From NCBI GenBank assembly GCA_964396335.1, contig CAYNEX010000164.1, positions 1 through 5,346 on the forward strand: 5,346 nucleotides of DNA, in the 5' to 3' direction. Source of the DNA: ZC4RG30 sp964396335. Lineage in GTDB: Bacteria; Pseudomonadota; Gammaproteobacteria; Steroidobacterales; Steroidobacteraceae. Under the pieces are notes generated by a model. It made no database searches. It worked only from the letters and a program-made list of their open reading frames with translations, and had not been told where the DNA came from. Both the position numbers and the translations under genes were made by a program. Positions 1 to 2,749 of this stretch are shown here, piece by piece; the stretch's first letter is position 1; each line of letters opens with the position of its first letter.

Positions 1-360
1 GTGATCGGCCGCGATCACCTGGACTCCGGTTCGGTGGCCTCGCCGAACCGCGAGACCGAGGCCATGCAGGATGGTTCGGATGCCGTGTCCGACTGGCCGC
101 TGCTGAATGCACTGCTGAACACCGCCTCGGGCGCGACCTGGGTGTCGCTGCACCATGGCGGTGGCGTCGGCATGGGCTTCTCGCAGCATTCCGGCGTGGT
201 CATCGTCTGCGATGGCACCGAGGCAGCCGCCAGGCGCATCGGCCGCGTGCTGTGGAATGACCCGGGCACCGGCGTGATGCGTCATGCCGACGCCGGCTAT
301 GACATCGCCATCGAGTGCGCGCGCGAGAAGGGCCTGGACCTGCCGGGTGTGACCTCCTGA
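1..360 (+). CDS. hutU: Urocanate hydratase (urocanase), C-terminal part; 5' end outside window
   Basis: This is the second enzyme of histidine degradation, a cytosolic NAD-dependent lyase that hydrates urocanate to 4-imidazolone-5-propionate. The frame is open from the first base of the window, and only the last 119 of about 555 family residues are present. The visible part matches the highly conserved urocanase C-terminus: GRDHLDSGSVASPNRETE near the start, then DGSDAVSDWPLLNALLNTASGA, the glycine-rich HHGGGVGMGFSQH stretch at about residues 51-63, and RVLWNDPGTGVMRHADAGYD near the end. The active-site cysteine known for the family lies upstream of this fragment and cannot be checked. The GTG at position 1 is an internal valine codon, not a start. 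The stop codon at 358-360 shares its last base with the hutD start, so the two genes are in one operon. The identity is very secure; only the upstream extent is unknown. Confidence 0.97.
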   Translation: MIGRDHLDSGSVASPNRETEAMQDGSDAVSDWPLLNALLNTASGATWVSLHHGGGVGMGFSQHSGVVIVCDGTEAAARRIGRVLWNDPGTGVMRHADAGYDIAIECAREKGLDLPGVTS

Positions 361-947
361 TGCGCAAGCTGGAGGCGGCGCAGTACCGCCGCATGCCCTG
401 GAAGAACGGCGGCGGCGAGACCTTCCAGATCGCCGCCTCCCCGGCCGGGGCCACGCTCGACGCCATCGACTGGCGCCTGAGCATGGCTGTGGTCGCCTCG
501 GACGGTCCGTTCTCGGCCTTCAATGGCATGGACCGTACCCTCACCATTCTGGATGGCCACGGGCTGATGCTGCGGCTGGACGGGGACCGCCAGTGGACAC
601 TGCGGCCCCAGTCCGCGCCACGGACCTTCCCGGGGGACACCCCGGCGGAGGCGTGGCTGCTGGAAGGCCCGGTCACGGACTTGAACGTGATGACCCGACG
701 CGACCGCTACCACCACATTGTGCGGCGGATCCCGGTCAACGGCGCTGAGAGAGTCGTGCTGACGGCGGATGTCACCGCCCTGTTCTGCTGCAGCGGCACC
801 GTGGAATGCGCCCTGCCCGGCCGCGACAGCGTGTCACTGCGGGATCGCGACTGCGCCCTGGTTGATGGGCCGGCGGGCGACCTGCAGCTGCAGTCGCCGC
901 AGGCGGCGACGCTGCTGCTGATCGAGATCTATCGCACCACCGCGTAA
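360..947 (+). CDS. hutD: HutD family protein (bicupin accessory factor of histidine utilisation)
   Basis: A 195-residue cytosolic protein of the HutD family (Ves/HutD, double cupin fold). It is not a known enzyme of the pathway. Work on Pseudomonas fluorescens proposes that HutD limits hut operon induction, probably by binding urocanate or a related intermediate. Conserved blocks seen here are MPWKNGGGET at residues 12-21, WRLSMAVVASDGPFSAF at 38-54, DRTLTILDGHG at 58-68, and FPGD followed by DLNVMTRR at 90-114. The residue after SAF is Asn where many members have Pro, which is a minor variation. The frame is open upstream to an ATG at 315, but the ATG at 360 is preferred: homology begins there and it overlaps the hutU stop in a TGATG junction, implying translational coupling. 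A regulatory rather than catalytic role is inferred from the family. The 3' end overlaps the convergent aminotransferase gene by 19 bp. Confidence 0.93.
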   Translation: MRKLEAAQYRRMPWKNGGGETFQIAASPAGATLDAIDWRLSMAVVASDGPFSAFNGMDRTLTILDGHGLMLRLDGDRQWTLRPQSAPRTFPGDTPAEAWLLEGPVTDLNVMTRRDRYHHIVRRIPVNGAERVVLTADVTALFCCSGTVECALPGRDSVSLRDRDCALVDGPAGDLQLQSPQAATLLLIEIYRTTA

Positions 948-2080
948 CGCGCCGGCTTCAGCACGGCAGCCAGGGCGGACAGCAACAACTCGTTCTCTTC
1001 CGTGCTGCCGATCGAGGCGCGCACGAAGGTCTGGTACTTCGGCTCCAGCCAGGGCTTCACGATCACGCCCTGGCGCAGCAGCTCGCCGGACACTTCGGCG
1101 GCATTGCGGCGCACGTCGAAGAACAGGAAGTTGCCTTCCGACGGCGCCACCTGCAGGCCCATTGCATTCAGCGCCGAGCGCACGCGCTCGCGCTCCTCGC
1201 AGATCCATGCGGTGGACTCGCGCATCCACTGCTGGTCCCCCAGCGCGGCAATCGCCGCCGCCTGCGCCATCGAATTGACGTTGAACGGAGTCTTCGCCAC
1301 CGACAGCATGCGCGCGATGCGCTCGCTGGAGCACACCGCATAGCCCACTCGCAGCCCGGCCAGGCCGTAGGCCTTCGAGAAGGTGCGCAGCACGATGTAG
1401 GGGATACCGGCGCGCCGCAGGGCTTCCAGGCCGTCGGGAATGCCCGGGCCGGTGAACTCATGGTAGGCCTCGTCGAGCACGAACAGGGTCCTGGGCTGGA
1501 TGGCGCGGATCACCCGCTGCAGGCCGACCTCATCCAGCGCCGCACCCACCGGGTTCCACGGCGAGGGCAGGAAGAACAGGTTCGGGCCCTGTGCCAGCGC
1601 CGCCTCGAGGCCGGCGACGTCGAAGTCCAGGTTCTCCGTCATGGCCACACGCGCGACCTTCGCACCCACCGCCATCGGCTCGATCTCGTGCAGGCCGAAG
1701 CTGGGCGCCACGGTCAGCGCAGTGGCGTCATCGGTGAGAAAGGCGCGCGAGGCGGCGGCGATCATCTCCTCGGAACCGTTGCCGACCACGATGTGCGCGG
1801 GGTCCACGCCCAGGTGCGCACCCAGCGCATCCCGCAGCTTCACGCAGGCCGGATCGGAATACCGGGAGAACTCCACCGCTCCCTCGACCAGCCCGCGGGA
1901 GACGGCCGGGGAACATCCCATCGGGTTCTCGTTGCTGGCCAGGCGGGCGACGAATTCACGGCCGCTGGCCTTGCGGGCTACCTCGGCAGACAGTCCGGCG
2001 TTGTACTTCGGCAGCGCATCGATGTTCGGGTTGTAGAACAGCTCTGGCGCCAGGTGGTCGGACTTGAGTGCTGAGTGCAT
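929..2080 (-). CDS. HisC-like class I/II PLP-dependent aminotransferase (histidinol-phosphate or aromatic aminotransferase type)
   Basis: A 383-residue cytosolic fold-type I aminotransferase, a little longer than typical HisC (about 350-370). Family landmarks in order are ASNENP at 48-53, RYSDP at 73-77 with the cofactor-contacting Tyr74, GNGSEE at 100-105, the PLP-contacting Asn176, DEAYHEF at 203-209 with the pyridine-nitrogen Asp203, and RTFSKAYGLAGLRVGY at 232-247. The last block contains the Schiff-base Lys236 and the phosphate-binding Arg244. Arg354 in VRASIG should bind the substrate carboxylate. The catalytic set is complete. The usual NNPTG loop reads WNPVG at 175-179, which is unusual. 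The ATG at 2080 is chosen because a GGGAG Shine-Dalgarno lies 6 nt upstream. No other his genes are adjacent; the neighbours are tRNA-Ser upstream and hutD convergent downstream. It could be a second HisC, an aromatic aminotransferase, or an enzyme acting on histidine itself. Family certain, substrate not. Confidence 0.9.
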   Translation of the reverse strand: MHSALKSDHLAPELFYNPNIDALPKYNAGLSAEVARKASGREFVARLASNENPMGCSPAVSRGLVEGAVEFSRYSDPACVKLRDALGAHLGVDPAHIVVGNGSEEMIAAASRAFLTDDATALTVAPSFGLHEIEPMAVGAKVARVAMTENLDFDVAGLEAALAQGPNLFFLPSPWNPVGAALDEVGLQRVIRAIQPRTLFVLDEAYHEFTGPGIPDGLEALRRAGIPYIVLRTFSKAYGLAGLRVGYAVCSSERIARMLSVAKTPFNVNSMAQAAAIAALGDQQWMRESTAWICEERERVRSALNAMGLQVAPSEGNFLFFDVRRNAAEVSGELLRQGVIVKPWLEPKYQTFVRASIGSTEENELLLSALAAVLKPARYAVVR

Positions 2081-2086
2081 CGCTTT

Positions 2087-2115
2087 CTCCCGTCAATGGA
2101 ATCCATTGTCGGGGG
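2087..2115 (-). promoter_or_regulatory. Near-perfect palindrome covering the ribosome binding site of the HisC-like gene
   Basis: The core CAATGGA-A-TCCATTG (2094-2108) is a perfect 7-bp inverted repeat around one central base. Beyond a single mismatch on each side, the symmetry continues with CCCG (2089-2092) and CGGG (2110-2113), and the outermost 2087/2115 pair also matches. In the minus-strand transcript the downstream arm includes the GGGAG Shine-Dalgarno at 2091-2087, and the ATG follows 6 nt later. It could be a DNA operator for a dimeric regulator or an RNA hairpin that hides the ribosome binding site. The symmetry is seen directly; the function is inferred. Confidence 0.5.
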
Positions 2116-2134
2116 GCGGCACAGCGTGGGATAC

Positions 2135-2151
2135 AGAGCAGCCGTTGCTCT
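2135..2151. repeat. Short inverted repeat in the leader of the HisC-like gene
   Basis: AGAGCA (2135-2140) and TGCTCT (2146-2151) form a perfect 6-bp inverted repeat around the 5-nt spacer GCCGT. Flanking AC at 2133-2134 and GT further right could extend the stem if two bases bulge. No run of T follows on the minus strand, so it does not look like an intrinsic terminator in the direction of the aminotransferase gene. It may be part of the structured leader or an operator. Confidence 0.3.
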
Positions 2152-2159
2152 CTGTTTAG

Positions 2160-2192
2160 AAAAACTCTGCTGTTGAGAGACTCAACGTTCAG
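2160..2192 (-). terminator. Possible intrinsic terminator after tRNA-Ser
   Basis: On the minus strand GTTGAG and CTCAAC (2186-2181 and 2177-2172) pair perfectly around a TCT loop. CTG and CAG can add three outer pairs across a small internal loop, and the bases AG followed by five T (2164-2160) come next. This is a modest rho-independent terminator shape in the right place to end the tRNA-Ser transcript, 36 nt past its CCA. The same 15-bp palindrome could also be a protein-binding site for the aminotransferase promoter. The stem is short, so confidence is moderate. Confidence 0.4.
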
Positions 2193-2194
2193 GA

Positions 2195-2213
2195 GCAGGC
2201 CGGCCGGACCTGC
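2195..2213 (-). other. GC-rich inverted repeat in the tRNA-Ser 3' trailer
   Basis: GCAGG (2195-2199) and CCTGC (2209-2213) flank a CCGGCCGGA loop on the plus strand, so the minus-strand transcript can form a compact hairpin 14 nt after the encoded CCA. It lacks a T run of its own. It is probably trailer structure that helps 3' processing, or it acts together with the next hairpin at 2160-2192 in ending transcription. The role is inferred only from position. Confidence 0.3.
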
Positions 2214-2227
2214 CGGGGAAAAGGAGC

Positions 2228-2318
2228 TGGCGGAGAGAGAGGGATTCGAACCCTCGAAGGGCTTTTGACCCTTACACCCTTAGCAGGGGTGCGCCTTCGA
2301 CCACTCGGCCATCTCTCC
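2228..2318 (-). tRNA. tRNA-Ser (anticodon GCT, reads AGC/AGT)
   Basis: A 91-nt serine tRNA with the CCA end encoded at 2230-2228. The acceptor stem pairs GGAGAGA (2318-2312) with TCTCTCC (2238-2232), with discriminator G at 2231. The D arm contains GGCCGAGTGGTCGAAGGC. The anticodon stem CACCC/GGGTG encloses the loop CTGCTAA with anticodon GCT at 2284-2282. The long class II variable arm, AAGGG/CCCTT, is typical of serine tRNAs, and the T arm is GAGGG-TTCGAAT-CCCTC. All stems pair fully and no base looks degenerate. It lies downstream of csrA on the same strand, as serV does in E. coli. A promoter-like element at 2379-2407 could serve it separately from csrA. No integrase or repeated tRNA 3' end is seen that would suggest use as an attachment site. 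Confidence 0.98.
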
Positions 2319-2342
2319 GGCGCCTTTCCGGCAGACCCACGG

Positions 2343-2380
2343 AAAAAAGAATCCCGCGGCTGCCAGGGCAGACGCGGGAT
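2343..2380 (-). terminator. Intrinsic terminator of csrA
   Basis: On the minus strand ATCCCGCG (2380-2373) pairs with CGCGGGAT (2358-2351). An inner CTGCC/GGCAG stem closed by a two-base CT gap lies inside, separated by one mismatch, and the hairpin is followed by TC and six T (2348-2343). This is a textbook rho-independent terminator 47 nt after the csrA stop. There is no T run on the plus side, so it works in one direction. It separates csrA from tRNA-Ser, which starts 24 nt further on. Confidence 0.92.
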
Positions 2381-2407
2381 GATACTGGTCGAACTTGGGG
2401 GGGTAAA
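2379..2407 (-). promoter_or_regulatory. Candidate sigma-70 promoter for tRNA-Ser, overlapping the csrA terminator
   Basis: Reading the minus strand, TTTACC (2407-2402) resembles a -35 box and TATCAT (2384-2379) a -10 box, with exactly 17 bp between them. The expected start near 2372 would lie just after the first arm of the csrA terminator, giving a leader of about 54 nt before the tRNA. The bases after the -10 box are GC-rich (CCCGCG), as in growth-rate-controlled stable RNA promoters. The boxes are imperfect, so this is a reasoned candidate rather than a firm call. Confidence 0.42.
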
Positions 2408-2427
2408 GCCTGGTTTGAGTGCCCGGG

Positions 2428-2631
2428 TCAGGCGCTCATCGCATCAGCGGCGTCGCGCTCGCTGTCGCGCTCGTTCTTGATGCGCTCGAAGATCTCGTCG
2501 CGGTGGACCGTCACGGACTTGGGGGCATTGACGCCGATCCGCACCTGGTTGCCCTTGACGCCGAGAACCGTCACCGTCACTTCCTCACCGATCACCACAG
2601 CTTCACCAACTCGACGGGTCAGAATCAGCAT
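2428..2631 (-). CDS. csrA: Carbon storage regulator CsrA (RsmA), mRNA-binding global regulator
   Basis: A 67-residue homodimeric RNA-binding protein that binds GGA motifs in mRNA leaders, usually blocking ribosomes, and controls central metabolism, motility and biofilm functions. The sequence follows E. coli CsrA closely: MLILTRRVGE at the N-terminus, VTVTVLGVKGNQVRIGVNAP at 18-37, and VHRDEIFERI at 42-51. RNA-contacting Leu4, Arg6 and Arg44 are present. The tail after residue 51 is charged (ERDSERDAAD) and slightly longer than in E. coli (61 residues). An in-frame GTG at 2640 would add MPV, but AAGGAG ends only one base before it. The ATG at 2631 sits 10 nt after the same Shine-Dalgarno and gives the canonical N-terminus, so it is chosen. 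The gene lies between alaS and tRNA-Ser as in E. coli and ends at a strong terminator. The GGA in its own Shine-Dalgarno could allow self-control, which is inference. Confidence 0.97.
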   Translation of the reverse strand: MLILTRRVGEAVVIGEEVTVTVLGVKGNQVRIGVNAPKSVTVHRDEIFERIKNERDSERDAADAMSA

Positions 2632-2641
2632 AACGGGCACG

Positions 2642-2647
2642 CTCCTT
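2642..2647 (-). promoter_or_regulatory. csrA ribosome binding site (AAGGAG), decides the start codon
   Basis: AAGGAG on the minus strand is 10 nt from the ATG at 2631 and only one base from the GTG at 2640, so it supports the ATG. The surrounding UUACGAAGGAG loosely resembles the CsrA-binding consensus (RUACARGGAUGU), which would place a CsrA site on the Shine-Dalgarno itself. Confidence 0.7.
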
Positions 2648-2701
2648 CGTAATGGATGTGCAAATTGTCTAGCCTAAAGGGGCGCGGAGTTTATCGGAGA
2701 A

Positions 2702-2732
2702 ACCCCTATTCAGGCGTGGGCCTTCAAGGGGT
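2702..2732 (-). terminator. Stem-loop just after alaS, possible weak terminator or csrA leader structure
   Basis: On the minus strand ACCCCT (2732-2727) pairs with AGGGGT (2707-2702), and an inner AGGC/GCCT stem with a CCAC loop lies between them across a small internal loop. Only TT follows directly, so any termination would be weak, and partial readthrough from alaS into csrA is plausible. It begins 18 nt after the alaS stop. The rest of the 118-bp alaS-csrA gap holds the csrA ribosome binding site, and I could not identify a convincing promoter in it. Confidence 0.35.
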
Positions 2733-2749
2733 GGAGGTGTTCGCGGTTT

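Noticed and set aside
315..359. Upstream ATG at 315 as the hutD start
   Set aside because: It would add 15 residues overlapping the hutU end with no family homology. The ATG at 360 starts where HutD homology begins and overlaps the hutU stop.
200..716. Minus-strand open frames opposite hutU and hutD
   Set aside because: The plus-strand frames are clear HutU and HutD. The antisense products are Arg-rich, unrecognisable and have no suitable ribosome binding site that I could see.
1460..2074. Long open frames on the plus strand opposite the aminotransferase gene (also 1500-2036)
   Set aside because: Their translations show no family resemblance and are rich in Arg, Gly and His, as expected from antisense of a GC-rich gene. 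The minus-strand frame here has a complete set of aminotransferase motifs.
2068..2268. Short plus-strand frame starting inside the aminotransferase gene and running into the tRNA
   Set aside because: It crosses the palindrome, both trailer hairpins and the complement of the tRNA T arm. The predicted peptide ends in tRNA-derived sequence (the familiar EREGFEPS false peptide).
2228..2318. tRNA-Ser as an integration site for a mobile element
   Set aside because: No integrase, no repeated tRNA 3' segment and no change in base composition are visible on either side within the window.
2632..2640. GTG at 2640 as the csrA start, giving MPVMLILTRR
   Set aside because: Only one base separates it from AAGGAG. 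The ATG at 2631 has workable spacing and gives the canonical CsrA N-terminus.
2419..2677. Plus-strand frames opposite csrA
   Set aside because: They are antisense to an unmistakable CsrA gene and have no homology of their own.
2655..2700. Possible csrA promoter around GATAAA and TAGACAAT
   Set aside because: AT-rich -10-like words are present, but no acceptable -35 box lies at 16-18 bp. E. coli csrA uses several promoters, some within alaS, so the true ones may lie elsewhere.
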